A stretch of 64,000 nt of DNA from an uncultured Ruminococcus sp. (GTDB lineage Bacteria; Bacillota; Clostridia; Oscillospirales; Ruminococcaceae). Below are positions 34,583 to 43,154 of the stretch, piece by piece (positions within the stretch are counted from its first letter, which is position 1; each line of letters starts with the position of its first letter). The stretch is from NCBI GenBank assembly GCA_945868475.1, contig CAMBLM010000008.1, positions 1-64,000 of the forward strand, given 5' to 3'. The translations under genes and the position numbers were made by a program. Below the pieces are notes generated by a model that saw nothing but the letters and a program-made list of their open reading frames with translations, did not search any database and was not told the DNA's origin.

Positions 34583-36028
34583 TTACTTTTCAACAGGTGT
34601 GCAGAGAACACGAACCTTTGGGAGAGTTTTGAGTGTGTAGTAGTAGTTTGTATCCCAGTCGCTGCCCTGTGTGCTGTCGTTTTCGCCGCTTGCAGGAGGT
34701 GCAAAAAGCTTGATAGTCATATCAGCTGCACCGTCAAGGTGGTTCTCGAAGAATGCAGGCATAAGGTCGATAGTGCGAGCCTCGGGTGACTTGTAGAACC
34801 ACTTGCCGTTTATCTCGAGCATATAGTTGCCGTCATCTTCCTTATCGAAAACAACTTCGCAGAAGTGCGGATCACTGTCGAAATGTACGGGAATTGCAAT
34901 GCCGTCAGCATCCTCCGAGCCGCCCCAACGAAGTGTTACGGGAAGCTGTGCTTCGTCATTCTGTGTCATTTCGGGGCTGAAGAGCTTACTGTGAATGATC
35001 TCTTTGTATGTTTTCATAAGCGGCTGTTCGATGCCGACATCTTCATTGTTCGGATCCTGAATTTCAAGTCCGAGTCTGCCGCGGTCACGGAACTGATACA
35101 TTGTGAAGCCGCTGAACCAGTCAGGCTGTTCCTTTTCGAGAATATCGCAGAAATCACGAACCATTTTCGCCTGGTCGTAAGGGCCTGTAACGTCGCCGTC
35201 AGCGTTGAATTCAGCCATTGTCATCGGCTTGCCCACGCCGCCGTTGAGATACTTGAATCTTTCGTAGCTGAGCTTTGTGAGGTTGTAGGTATTCTCGACC
35301 TTGCTGCGTGAGTGAGATGTTCCGCCCGGCTCTGCAACATCGAAAGGCCAGCCCCAGTGGAGAGCCATATACTTATCAACAGACCATACATCAGCCTCGG
35401 GAACGCACTGAGCGAACTCCTTTTCCATTTCCATTTCTTCACCGTTTTCGGGGTGTTCGATACCGCCGATGCACATTACTGTCTTAACGTTCGGTGCATA
35501 TTCGTGAATGATCTTTGAGAAGTGAACGAAGAAGTCAGCTACCTGCTGATATGTTGCTCGTTTATTAAAGGAGAACCAGTTGCCTGTAGCTTCATGATTG
35601 ATTCGGAGGAACATTCTTCCGAATGTGCGAAGATCCTTCGCGATAGCGATGAGCTGCTCATCGGAAACATTAGGGTCAACTGTGAGTGTGAGGTTTACGT
35701 CCTGACCATGGCGGCGAACATCACGCATATATGTGAAAGGCTCGCCTGTTCTGTCGCCCTCAAGACCGCCCTTGTATGTGAAATAGTCATCGTAAGGATA
35801 GTCCCACTGGAAAGTTACGTTTGCATCCTTCATAACTTCGGAAATTCTTCCCGGAAATTCCTTGTCGAGCGGATAATAGCAATACATAAGCGAAACAGCT
35901 CTGTGAGGTCTGCCGAGCTTATTGATGATATAATCCTGATTTACATATTCTCCTCTTTCCGAACCGTCGCCGATATCAACTGCATACTTAGCAGCACCCA
36001 GATGAACGCCGTAAATTTTATCTGCCAT
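34583..36028 (-). CDS. GH26-like clan GH-A glycosidase
   Basis: 481 residues from the ATG at 36028 (GGAGGAG upstream). No signal peptide. The acid/base Glu is likely in 'LRINHEATGNWFSF', which resembles the 'HE-x-G-x-WF' motif of GH26, and the nucleophile in 'PMTMAEFNADGD'. A C-terminal beta-domain covers about residues 370-480. GH26 enzymes are mostly beta-mannanases. The exact family and substrate need a profile search. A LacI-type operator sits just after the promoter, implying sugar-controlled repression. Confidence 0.7.
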   Translation of the reverse strand: MADKIYGVHLGAAKYAVDIGDGSERGEYVNQDYIINKLGRPHRAVSLMYCYYPLDKEFPGRISEVMKDANVTFQWDYPYDDYFTYKGGLEGDRTGEPFTYMRDVRRHGQDVNLTLTVDPNVSDEQLIAIAKDLRTFGRMFLRINHEATGNWFSFNKRATYQQVADFFVHFSKIIHEYAPNVKTVMCIGGIEHPENGEEMEMEKEFAQCVPEADVWSVDKYMALHWGWPFDVAEPGGTSHSRSKVENTYNLTKLSYERFKYLNGGVGKPMTMAEFNADGDVTGPYDQAKMVRDFCDILEKEQPDWFSGFTMYQFRDRGRLGLEIQDPNNEDVGIEQPLMKTYKEIIHSKLFSPEMTQNDEAQLPVTLRWGGSEDADGIAIPVHFDSDPHFCEVVFDKEDDGNYMLEINGKWFYKSPEARTIDLMPAFFENHLDGAADMTIKLFAPPASGENDSTQGSDWDTNYYYTLKTLPKVRVLCTPVEK

Positions 36029-36066
36029 AACTTCTCCTCCGTATTTTATCATAATTTTCGGTATCG

Positions 36067-36082
36067 TTGAAAACGTTTTCAA
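36067..36082. promoter_or_regulatory. LacI/CcpA-type operator
   Basis: TTGAAAACGTTTTCAA is a perfect 16-bp palindrome with the central CG of LacI-family operators and fits the cre consensus. It lies about 7-22 bases downstream of the predicted start of the GH26-like gene. Confidence 0.75.
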
Positions 36083-36095
36083 CTTTATTATTTAT

Positions 36096-36124
36096 ATGAT
36101 ACAACATTTCTAAAAAAATTGCAA
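36096..36124 (-). promoter_or_regulatory. Promoter of the GH26-like gene
   Basis: Minus strand TTGCAA (36124-36119) and TATCAT (36101-36096), spacer 17. Confidence 0.6.
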
Positions 36125-36171
36125 GGGGTATATAAAATTTTACGTTTTGTACAAAAATACAAGACTGTTTT

Positions 36172-36208
36172 ATATAAAAATAAAGCCCCCGAACGATCAG
36201 GAGCTTTA
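36172..36208 (-). terminator. Terminator after rplA
   Basis: AAAGCTCC/GGGGCTTT-type stem with two mismatches followed by a T-rich run on the minus strand. Confidence 0.78.
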
Positions 36209-36225
36209 TCGTTATATCTTATAAA

Positions 36226-36921
36226 TTAAACACCGTACTTAGCAGTATTTACAGCAATACCAACGCCCATTGTTGAAGAAACAACGCAGGACTTGAAGTA
36301 TGTGCCCTTTGCAGCAGCAGGCTTAGCCTTTGCAACTGCTTCGAGAAGTGTGTTAAGGTTCTGGTCGAGCTTTTCAGGACCGAAAGAAGCCTTACCGATC
36401 GGGCAGTGGATAATGTTTGTCTTATCAAGACGGTATTCGATCTTACCAGCCTTAGCTTCTGTTACAGCCTTTGCAACATCAGGAGTAACTGTACCTGCCT
36501 TGGGGTTAGGCATGAGTCCGCGAGGACCGAGAACCTTACCGAGTCTACCAACAACGCCCATCATATCAGGGGAAGCGATAAGAACGTCGAAATCCATCCA
36601 GTTTTCCTTGAGGATCTTCTGTGCGAGGTCTTCAGCACCAACGTAATCAGCACCTGCAGCCTTTGCAGCTTCTTCCTTTTCAGGCTTGCAGAATACGCAA
36701 ACTCTTACCTTCTTACCTGTACCGTTAGGAAGTACAACTGCACCTCTAACCTGCTGGTCAGCGTGACGGGAGTCAACGCCCAGACGGATATGAACCTCAA
36801 TTGTTTCATCAAACTTAGCCTTTGCTGTCTTGCAAGCAAGGTCAAGTGCTTCAGCTGTTTCATAAAGCTTTGCGCTGTCAACAAGCTTTACACTTTCATT
36901 ATATTTTTTACCGTGTTTCAT
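36226..36921 (-). CDS. rplA: 50S ribosomal protein L1
   Basis: 231 residues. L1 motifs: '[19 protein letters not shown]' and '[18 protein letters not shown]'. It binds 23S rRNA at the E-site stalk and can repress its own mRNA. AGGAGG precedes the ATG. It is the last gene of the rpmG-secE-nusG-rplK-rplA operon and is closed by a terminator; rplJ-rplL do not follow. Confidence 0.97.
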   Translation of the reverse strand: MKHGKKYNESVKLVDSAKLYETAEALDLACKTAKAKFDETIEVHIRLGVDSRHADQQVRGAVVLPNGTGKKVRVCVFCKPEKEEAAKAAGADYVGAEDLAQKILKENWMDFDVLIASPDMMGVVGRLGKVLGPRGLMPNPKAGTVTPDVAKAVTEAKAGKIEYRLDKTNIIHCPIGKASFGPEKLDQNLNTLLEAVAKAKPAAAKGTYFKSCVVSSTMGVGIAVNTAKYGV

Positions 36922-37044
36922 TATTAATTTATCCTCCTTTAAGTGGTAATGCCCTTATCAAAAGGGCTGTCCCATAACAGATCGGGACGTGTAGCGGAAT
37001 GTTCCTCCCACCATAGCTGCGAAGAAAATTCAGTTAAAATTCAA
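36922..37044 (-). other. Structured spacer between rplK and rplA
   Basis: 123 nt with several short stems on the minus strand, including GTCCC/GGGAC and CCCTTTTGATAAGGG close to the rplA ribosome site. It may be a translational control site for L1. This is inferred from location and pairing only. Confidence 0.4.
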
Positions 37045-37470
37045 TTAGTCAACAACTTCTACGCCCATGGAACGTGCAGTACCTGCGATCATGCTCATAG
37101 CAGTTTCGATGGTTGCAGCGTTAAGGTCAGGCATCTTTGTTTCTGCGATCTTGCGGATCTGATCCTTAGTGATCTTACCAACCTTGGTCTTGTTAGGAAC
37201 TCCGGAACCGCTTTCAATACCGATTGCCTTCTTGATAAGAACGGCTGCGGGAGGAGTCTTAGTGATGAATGAGAAAGAACGGTCTGCATATACTGTGATA
37301 ACTACAGGAATGATAAGACCGATATCGTTCTTAGTTCTCTCGTTGAATTCCTTTGTGAATGCCATAATATTTACACCATGCTGACCGAGAGCAGGACCAA
37401 CAGGGGGAGCAGGAGTAGCCTTACCTGCAGCGATCTGAAGCTTAATTAAGCCAACAACTTTCTGTGCCAT
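37045..37470 (-). CDS. rplK: 50S ribosomal protein L11
   Basis: 141 residues. '[28 protein letters not shown]' region is the L11 signature (proline-rich hinge), and the C-terminal rRNA-binding helix is intact. L11 forms the GTPase-associated centre. GGAGGTG precedes the ATG. A small hairpin GGATCT/AGATCC at 37498-37515 lies in its upstream spacer. Confidence 0.97.
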   Translation of the reverse strand: MAQKVVGLIKLQIAAGKATPAPPVGPALGQHGVNIMAFTKEFNERTKNDIGLIIPVVITVYADRSFSFITKTPPAAVLIKKAIGIESGSGVPNKTKVGKITKDQIRKIAETKMPDLNAATIETAMSMIAGTARSMGVEVVD

Positions 37471-37542
37471 ATTGAATGCACCTCCGTAATATAGAAGGAT
37501 CTGAAAAAAGATCCATACAGTTTATGTTTTTTCCTGACAAGA

Positions 37543-38079
37543 TCAATACTCGTCAGTTTTTACAACCTTTGAAATTTCAAGAGTTGCAAGAGTTTCTCTG
37601 CCGAACATCGATACCGATACATCAACAGTCATATCTTCGGTATTGACATTCTTAACTTCTCCGACAAAGCCTTCCATTGTACCCGATGTGATCTTGACTC
37701 TGTCGCCCTCCTTGATATTAACTTCAACGATAGTTTCGTTAGTATCAACGCCGAGTGCGGCAACTTCCTTATCGGAAAGCGGAACTGGCTTTGAAGCAGG
37801 TCCGACGAATCCCGTTACGCCTCGTACATTTCGTACAACGTACCATGAATCATCATTCAGAACCATTTTCACGAGAACATATCCCGGGAAAATCTTTCTG
37901 TCAACTTCGCGTTCCTTATTTGTTTCGGTAAGTTCCTTAACGTGTTCTGTCGGGATGCTTACCATTGGGATAAGGTCACGGAGATTACGGTTTTCGACAA
38001 CTTTATCGATAGTATCTTTTACCTTATTCTCATAACCGGAATAGGTGTGAATGACATACCATTTTGCTGTTTCTGACAT
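37543..38079 (-). CDS. nusG: Transcription elongation/termination factor NusG
   Basis: 178 residues from the ATG at 38079 (AAAGGAAG upstream). The NGN domain starts 'KWYVIHTYSGYENKV'; the KOW motif is 'EGDRVKITSGTMEGFVGEV'. NusG links RNA polymerase to pausing and translation. It lies between secE and rplK as in most bacteria. Confidence 0.97.
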   Translation of the reverse strand: MSETAKWYVIHTYSGYENKVKDTIDKVVENRNLRDLIPMVSIPTEHVKELTETNKEREVDRKIFPGYVLVKMVLNDDSWYVVRNVRGVTGFVGPASKPVPLSDKEVAALGVDTNETIVEVNIKEGDRVKITSGTMEGFVGEVKNVNTEDMTVDVSVSMFGRETLATLEISKVVKTDEY

Positions 38080-38106
38080 TCTTCTATCTTCCTTTCGCAA
38101 AAGCGC

Positions 38107-38418
38107 TTATATGCCAAGACTGAGCTTGAGCAAAGCGGCGAGTCCGCTGTCGATTCCCCAGATTACTATACCGCAGACGCACATTGCAACAAGAACGACC
38201 GCAGTATTGTTGATGACCTTCTTTTTGCTCGGCCATACAACCTTTTTGATCTCGCCTTTCAAATCCTTGAAGAACTTGGCAACGGGGTTCTGTTTTTTCT
38301 GACCCTTAGCCTTTGCCTTGGCATTATCCTTCACGATCTTGTCGGCTTTGGCTTCCGCCTGAGCAACGATGGATTTTTTGGACGGCGATTTAGCTTGATT
38401 TTTTTTGCTATCAGCCAT
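38107..38418 (-). CDS. secE: Preprotein translocase subunit SecE
   Basis: 103 residues. A Lys/Ala-rich N-terminal extension is followed by the SecE core 'FFKDLKGEIKKVVWPSKKKVINN' region and one membrane helix. It stabilises the SecYEG channel. ATG at 38418 follows AGAGGTG; 27 bases before nusG. Confidence 0.95.
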   Translation of the reverse strand: MADSKKNQAKSPSKKSIVAQAEAKADKIVKDNAKAKAKGQKKQNPVAKFFKDLKGEIKKVVWPSKKKVINNTAVVLVAMCVCGIVIWGIDSGLAALLKLSLGI

Positions 38419-38433
38419 TTTCACACCTCTTCC

Positions 38434-38583
38434 TTACTTGGTTTCTTTGTGAAGAGTATGCTTCTTGCAGAACTTACAATACTTATTCATTTCAAGTCTG
38501 TCCGGATCGTTCTTCTTGTTCTTCTTAGTATTGTAGTTGCGCTGCTTGCACTCTGTGCAGGCTAATGTTACCTTTACTCTCAT
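38434..38583 (-). CDS. rpmG: 50S ribosomal protein L33
   Basis: 49 residues, '[17 protein letters not shown]' and '[16 protein letters not shown]', the Cys4 zinc-binding L33 type. AGGAGG precedes the ATG at 38583; a longer frame upstream has no support. It heads the operon. Confidence 0.96.
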   Translation of the reverse strand: MRVKVTLACTECKQRNYNTKKNKKNDPDRLEMNKYCKFCKKHTLHKETK

Positions 38584-38769
38584 ATCGGCACCTCCTATTA
38601 AATGTCCTCTTTGTGAGAACGTTTCGATTTCGCAGGAACTTGTGTCCCTGTGCCTCCCTCTGTGGCAATTTCCGATACAAAGCATTTTGAACAGCTTTGT
38701 ACACTTTGTCGAGAGGTCATGTCCCATATTTTCGGGTACAAAAAATAGACCTCTGCAAGAGGTAGTTTT
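38584..38769 (-). other. Leader of the rpmG-secE-nusG operon
   Basis: About 180 nt between promoter and rpmG. The first stem ACCTC/GAGGT near 38742-38763 is followed by a run of six T, like an early terminator. A second stem ACAAAG/CTTTGT is at 38681-38704. A regulatory role is possible but not shown. Confidence 0.45.
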
Positions 38770-38799
38770 ATTCTACCACATTCAGAGGTCATTTGTCAA
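38770..38799 (-). promoter_or_regulatory. rpmG operon promoter
   Basis: Minus strand TTGACA (38799-38794) and TAGAAT (38775-38770), spacer 18. Confidence 0.72.
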
Positions 38800-38856
38800 G
38801 TGTTTTTTCGTAATTTTCAATAATTTTTTCTAATAATTTTCTACAGACAGAAAATC

Positions 38857-39561
38857 TCACTTTATTTCATGACATTCGGGAAGCTTTCTCGGCGAATCGG
38901 GTGAATATGCCCAGTGAACCGCATTTGTGATTATCCTTTGTATCTCCGGCATAAAATATATCGGGTATTCCTCATGTCCCGGCTGAAAATAAAATATCTT
39001 TCCATAGCCTCGTGTAAAGGTAACTCCGCTGCGGAACTTCTCTCCCCTGCCAAAAGCCCCCTCGAACACGACATCATCGGGCTTCGGGATATCGAACCAC
39101 TCGCTGTACATTTCTTCGTGGGGAATATTTATCACCGCTGGAACTCCGTCCGCTATCGGGTGTAAAGGCTTGACACATTGCAGCGTTTCACTGTCGTTGT
39201 TGCGCCAGTTGAGTGACATCGTCGTTCCCATAAGTGCTTTCATTATCTTGGAATAATGTGCCGAGTGAAGAGCGATAAATCCCATTCCGCCGAGGACAGC
39301 CTCTTGAATAAGCTTCACATTTTCATCGGTCATCTCTTCATGACGGGCATGCGCCCACCATATCAGAACATCGGTATTTTTAAGCATTTCCTCGGAAATA
39401 CCCTGGTTTTCCATATCAAGCGTTGCGCATCGTACCGTTATATCTTCATCAGTGTCAAGGAAATCAGCTATACAGCCGTGTATTCCTTTCGGATAGACTT
39501 TAGCTATCCCCTCATATTCACGCTCATGAACATATTCATTCCATACAGTTACTCTTATCAT
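38857..39561 (-). CDS. ThuA-like protein
   Basis: 234 residues. 'VLIWWAHARHEEMTDENVKLIQEAVLGG' region and 'FIALHSAHYSKIMKALMG' fit the ThuA (class I amidotransferase-like) fold. ThuA proteins act in trehalose or other sugar catabolism, often next to sugar isomerases or dehydrogenases. The start overlaps the upstream isomerase stop by four bases (ATGA), so the pair is coupled. Confidence 0.85.
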   Translation of the reverse strand: MIRVTVWNEYVHEREYEGIAKVYPKGIHGCIADFLDTDEDITVRCATLDMENQGISEEMLKNTDVLIWWAHARHEEMTDENVKLIQEAVLGGMGFIALHSAHYSKIMKALMGTTMSLNWRNNDSETLQCVKPLHPIADGVPAVINIPHEEMYSEWFDIPKPDDVVFEGAFGRGEKFRSGVTFTRGYGKIFYFQPGHEEYPIYFMPEIQRIITNAVHWAYSPDSPRKLPECHEIK

Positions 39562-40364
39562 TCAAGCATACCTCTTAAATTTTCCGCTGATTTTTTCATA
39601 AACATAAGCTGGTCATAAGCACCGAAATGTTCTATAGTAAAAATGCCGTCATAGCCGTCCTTCACAAGTTCTTTGACTATATGCGCAACCGCAGCACAGC
39701 CGTCACCCGTCGGGCAGGCGTACATTTCCGTTCCGTCAACGGCGCACTTCATTTCACAGCGTTCATCGGGAGTCATACTCCTGTCCTTGCAGTGAACGTG
39801 TACGATATATGGCCTCAAACGCTCAAAAGCATAGTTCTCCGACTCTGCACTGTACATAAAATTACCCGTATCGAAAGTTACCTTTAAATATGGTATCTCA
39901 TTTACGAAGTCCAACATTCGTTCCGAGGTCGATATCGGACTCAGAAAATCATCAAAGTCCTCAATAGTCGGAGTAAGTCCCTTTTCGTGAGCATATTCGC
40001 AGACCTTTTTCATCGCAAAGATCATTTTTTCGCGTTCATTTTCCATAACGGACTTATCATTCGCAGAATAAAATCCCGGAATAAGCATAATTTTCTCCGA
40101 GCCAAGCTCAGCTGCCCTGTCACAGTGGTAAAACGCTCCGCCGAGGTCGTCCGAATTTGCAAAATCATAAAACCCGTAAACTGACGAGATCTTCATGCCC
40201 GAATCGGAAAGAAGCACTGCTGTTTCATCATTTTTCAGGTCTGCAATATCGAATTCAAGATAGTTTATCCCTAAGCTTTTAGCGATATCAATAACTTCGG
40301 AAACTGTTTTGCCACTCTGCTGTGCGGCTTCGCAGATATGGTGATAAAAAACGGAAAGCTTCAT
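39558..40364 (-). CDS. Sugar phosphate isomerase/epimerase-like (xylose isomerase-like barrel)
   Basis: 268 residues. An AP-endonuclease-2-type barrel with metal ligands in 'PTIEDFDDF', 'VTFDTGNFMYS', 'IVHVHCKDR' and 'IFTIEHFGAY'. Such proteins isomerise or epimerise sugars or inositols. GGAGG precedes the ATG. It has its own promoter and is coupled to the ThuA-like gene; together they look like a small sugar-catabolic unit. Confidence 0.85.
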   Translation of the reverse strand: MKLSVFYHHICEAAQQSGKTVSEVIDIAKSLGINYLEFDIADLKNDETAVLLSDSGMKISSVYGFYDFANSDDLGGAFYHCDRAAELGSEKIMLIPGFYSANDKSVMENEREKMIFAMKKVCEYAHEKGLTPTIEDFDDFLSPISTSERMLDFVNEIPYLKVTFDTGNFMYSAESENYAFERLRPYIVHVHCKDRSMTPDERCEMKCAVDGTEMYACPTGDGCAAVAHIVKELVKDGYDGIFTIEHFGAYDQLMFMKKSAENLRGMLE

Positions 40365-40395
40365 TTTTGCAGACCTCCACGGTTAGAATATTTTT

Positions 40396-40424
40396 ATTAT
40401 ACCATATTAAATACATTTTTTCAA
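40396..40424 (-). promoter_or_regulatory. Promoter of the isomerase/ThuA pair
   Basis: Minus strand TTGAAA (40424-40419) and TATAAT (40401-40396), spacer 17. Confidence 0.78.
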
Positions 40425-40588
40425 CATAAAATTTTGCAAAAATCCACTTGACGGCGGCTTATGTTTATGATAAAGTATTCATTGTCAAAACGGCGTATCT
40501 GCGTTTGATAAAACTAACTTTTTCATAAATAACGTCAATTCTGTTATATAATACATCAGATCATACAATGATTTTGTATAATAATCGA

Positions 40589-40617
40589 TTGACAGAACCG
40601 CAAAAAAAAGTTATAAT
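40589..40617 (+). promoter_or_regulatory. feoA promoter
   Basis: TTGACA (40589-40594) and TATAAT (40612-40617), spacer 17, both consensus. Confidence 0.85.
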
Positions 40618-40651
40618 AGGCTTACTTATAAAAGTTATAGCCAACTAACTT
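40608..40651. promoter_or_regulatory. Possible iron-regulator dyad at feoA
   Basis: AAGTTA-N5-GGCT and AGCC-N3-TAACTT are imperfect inverted halves overlapping the -10 and start region. This resembles DtxR/IdeR half-site style, but is not a close consensus match. Confidence 0.4.
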
Positions 40652-40674
40652 ATGTTTATGAAAGAGGAAATTTT

Positions 40675-40923
40675 ATGACGCTTAACGAACTTGAAACGGG
40701 CGGAACTGCGGTGATAACAGCCGTAAGGGGCGATGGTGCTTTGCGCTGCCGCCTGCTCGATATGGGACTCATCCCGAAAACAAAGGTAATGATACGCAAA
40801 GTTGCACCTATGGGTGACCCTATTGAGCTTTTCCTGCGCGGATATGAACTTACAATACGCCTTGACGATGCAAAACTTATCGATATTATCCCCGAAACAA
40901 ACAATAAGGGGGTATCGGTATGA
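40675..40923 (+). CDS. feoA: Ferrous iron transport protein A
   Basis: 82 residues, a single SH3-like FeoA domain ('GALRCRLLDMGLIPKTKV', 'APMGDPIELFLRGYELTIR'). It assists FeoB in Fe(II) uptake. GAGG precedes the ATG. It overlaps feoB by four bases (ATGA). Confidence 0.94.
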   Translation: MTLNELETGGTAVITAVRGDGALRCRLLDMGLIPKTKVMIRKVAPMGDPIELFLRGYELTIRLDDAKLIDIIPETNNKGVSV

Positions 40924-42923
40924 TATTCGCACTTGCGGGAAACCAGAACTGCGGCAAGACAACGCTCTTCAACCAGCTCACGGGTTCAAATCAGCATGTC
41001 GGAAACTTTCCGGGCGTTACCGTTGACAGCAAATCAGGCAGCGTTCGCGGACTAAAAAACTGCGAGGTCGTCGATCTCCCCGGTATTTACTCGATCAGAC
41101 CTTACACGAATGAGGAAATAGTCACCCGTGATTTTCTCATTGAACAGAAGCCGAACGCGATAATCAACATTGTTGACGCAACGAATATCGAACGAAACCT
41201 TTATCTCACACTCCAGCTTCTCGAAATGAACATTCCGACAGTGCTTGCTCTGAATATGATGGACGAAGTGCGAAACAACGGTGGAACGATCGATGTTGAA
41301 AAACTTTCGGCAAATCTCGGTATTCCCGTTGTTGCGATAAGCGCAGCCAAGAACGAGGGCGTTGACGAACTTATACAGACCGTTTACGAAACAGCTGTAA
41401 AGAAGCTTCTACCGACAAAGAAAGACTTTTGCAGCGGCGCAGTCCACCGCTGTATCCACGCTGTCACGCATCTTATCGAAGACCACGCCGCTGCTGCGGA
41501 GATCTCTCCCCGTTTTGCTGCGACCAAACTTGTCGAGCAAGACCCTTACATAATCGAAAAGCTTCGCATAAACGAAAATGAGCGCGATATGATCGAACAC
41601 AGCGTTTCCGAAATGGAATCGGAAACAGGACTTGACCGTAATGCCGCTCTTGCCGATATGCGCTACACCTTTATCGAAAAAGCCTGCGCGGACACGGTCG
41701 TAAAATGTCACGAAAGCAAGGAACACGCACGGAGCGTAAAGATAGATAAAGTCCTCACGGGAAAATACCTCGCTATCCCCGTTTTCATCATCATTATGCT
41801 GCTCATCTTCTGGCTGACGTTCGATGTCATCGGCTCATTTTTGAGCGACCTTTTAAGCCTTGGCATAGATAAAGTAACAAGCGTTGTTGACACTGCTCTG
41901 ACGGCTTATGGACTTAATCCCGTTGTACACAGCCTTGTTATCGACGGTATTTTCTCGGGTGTTGGCAGCGTTCTCAGCTTCCTGCCGATAATCGTTGTGC
42001 TGTTCTTCTTCCTCTCGATGCTCGAGGACAGCGGATATATGGCACGCGTTGCGTTCGTTATGGATAAGCTTCTGAGAAAGATCGGTCTTTCGGGACGTTC
42101 GTTCGTACCGATGCTGATAGGCTTCGGATGCAGTGTTCCTGCGATAATGGCAACAAGAACGCTTTCCTCAGAGCGCGACCGCAAAATGACGATATACCTC
42201 ACCCCGTTTATGAGCTGCAGTGCCAAGCTGCCTATCTACGCAGTTTTCACACAGGCTTTCTTCGTTAAATACAAAGCACTTGTAATGATATCGCTTTATG
42301 TCGGCGGAATAATCGTAGGAATTCTCTGCGGACTTATTATGAACAAGACACTTTTCAGAGGAAATCCCGTTCCGTTCGTAATGGAGCTGCCAAACTACCG
42401 TCTGCCTTCGCCGAAAAGCGTTGGCATGCTGATGTGGGAAAAGGCAAAGGATTTCCTGCAGAAAGCATTCACCGTTATTTTCGTTGCGACCATTATAATT
42501 TGGTTCTTCCAGACATTCGACCTCAAATTCAATGTTGTTTCCGACAGTTCTGACAGCATTCTCGCCGCGATAGGAATGTTGATAGCACCGATACTCAAAC
42601 CGCTCGGCTTCGGCGACTGGAGAGTTTCGACTGCCCTTATTTCAGGCTTCACGGCAAAGGAATCGGTGGTTTCAACGCTTGCCGTTCTCACGGGTTCAAA
42701 CATTTCAAACCTCAGTGAAGTTCTCGGAACGGTATTTACGCCTCTCACTGCTGTAAGCTTTTTAGCCTTTACACTTCTTTACACACCATGCGTTGCCGCA
42801 ATTGCAGCGGCAAAACGCGAACTCGGAAGCGGTCGGGCAGCATTCGCGCTCTGTTTGTTCCAGTGCTGCATGGCTTGGGCCGTTTCGTTCGCGGTTTATA
42901 ACATAGGAAGTTTATTGGTATAA
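40920..42923 (+). CDS. feoB: Ferrous iron transporter FeoB
   Basis: 667 residues. N-terminal G domain: G1 'GNQNCGKTTLFNQLTG', G3 'DLPGIYS', G4 'LNMMD'; then the helical spacer and the C-terminal membrane part with Gate motifs ('GFGCSVPAIMATRTL', 'YTPCVAAIAAAKRELG'). It takes up Fe(II) under anaerobic conditions. Coupled to feoA and followed by a small Cys-rich partner. Confidence 0.96.
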   Translation: MIFALAGNQNCGKTTLFNQLTGSNQHVGNFPGVTVDSKSGSVRGLKNCEVVDLPGIYSIRPYTNEEIVTRDFLIEQKPNAIINIVDATNIERNLYLTLQLLEMNIPTVLALNMMDEVRNNGGTIDVEKLSANLGIPVVAISAAKNEGVDELIQTVYETAVKKLLPTKKDFCSGAVHRCIHAVTHLIEDHAAAAEISPRFAATKLVEQDPYIIEKLRINENERDMIEHSVSEMESETGLDRNAALADMRYTFIEKACADTVVKCHESKEHARSVKIDKVLTGKYLAIPVFIIIMLLIFWLTFDVIGSFLSDLLSLGIDKVTSVVDTALTAYGLNPVVHSLVIDGIFSGVGSVLSFLPIIVVLFFFLSMLEDSGYMARVAFVMDKLLRKIGLSGRSFVPMLIGFGCSVPAIMATRTLSSERDRKMTIYLTPFMSCSAKLPIYAVFTQAFFVKYKALVMISLYVGGIIVGILCGLIMNKTLFRGNPVPFVMELPNYRLPSPKSVGMLMWEKAKDFLQKAFTVIFVATIIIWFFQTFDLKFNVVSDSSDSILAAIGMLIAPILKPLGFGDWRVSTALISGFTAKESVVSTLAVLTGSNISNLSEVLGTVFTPLTAVSFLAFTLLYTPCVAAIAAAKRELGSGRAAFALCLFQCCMAWAVSFAVYNIGSLLV

Positions 42924-42993
42924 AGCCGCTCTGTAAAAGTATTTTACTTTACAGTGTATTTCAGATATTTTCTGTTTCACCAAAGGAGTTTAT

Positions 42994-43152
42994 ATGGGTC
43001 TTGCCGATTGGATAGCACTTGCACTGATAGGCTTTGCAGTCGTATGTGCTGTGATATATATGATAAAAAGCAGGAAAAGTGGAAAAGGCTGCTCGGGCTG
43101 CCCTTATTCGGGGAGCTGCGGTCAAAAATGCGATAAAAACAAGAAGGGATAA
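42994..43152 (+). CDS. FeoB-associated Cys-rich membrane protein
   Basis: 52 residues. One membrane helix (residues 4-24) and a Cys-rich tail 'GCSGCPYSGSCGQKC'. This is the pattern of FeoB-associated Cys-rich proteins (FeoC-like substitute), which are thought to help FeoB. AAAGGAG precedes the ATG at 42994. It lies 70 bases after feoB and two bases before queH. Confidence 0.82.
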   Translation: MGLADWIALALIGFAVVCAVIYMIKSRKSGKGCSGCPYSGSCGQKCDKNKKG

Positions 43153-43154
43153 CA

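Larger units (their letters stand above)
40425..40674. other. Intergenic region upstream of feoA
   Basis: Holds the feoA promoter (40589-40617) and a possible metal-regulator dyad (40608-40651). ACTAACTT occurs twice (about 40508 and 40644). The palindrome ATACAATGATTTTGTAT is near 40564. No gene is seen. Confidence 0.5.
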
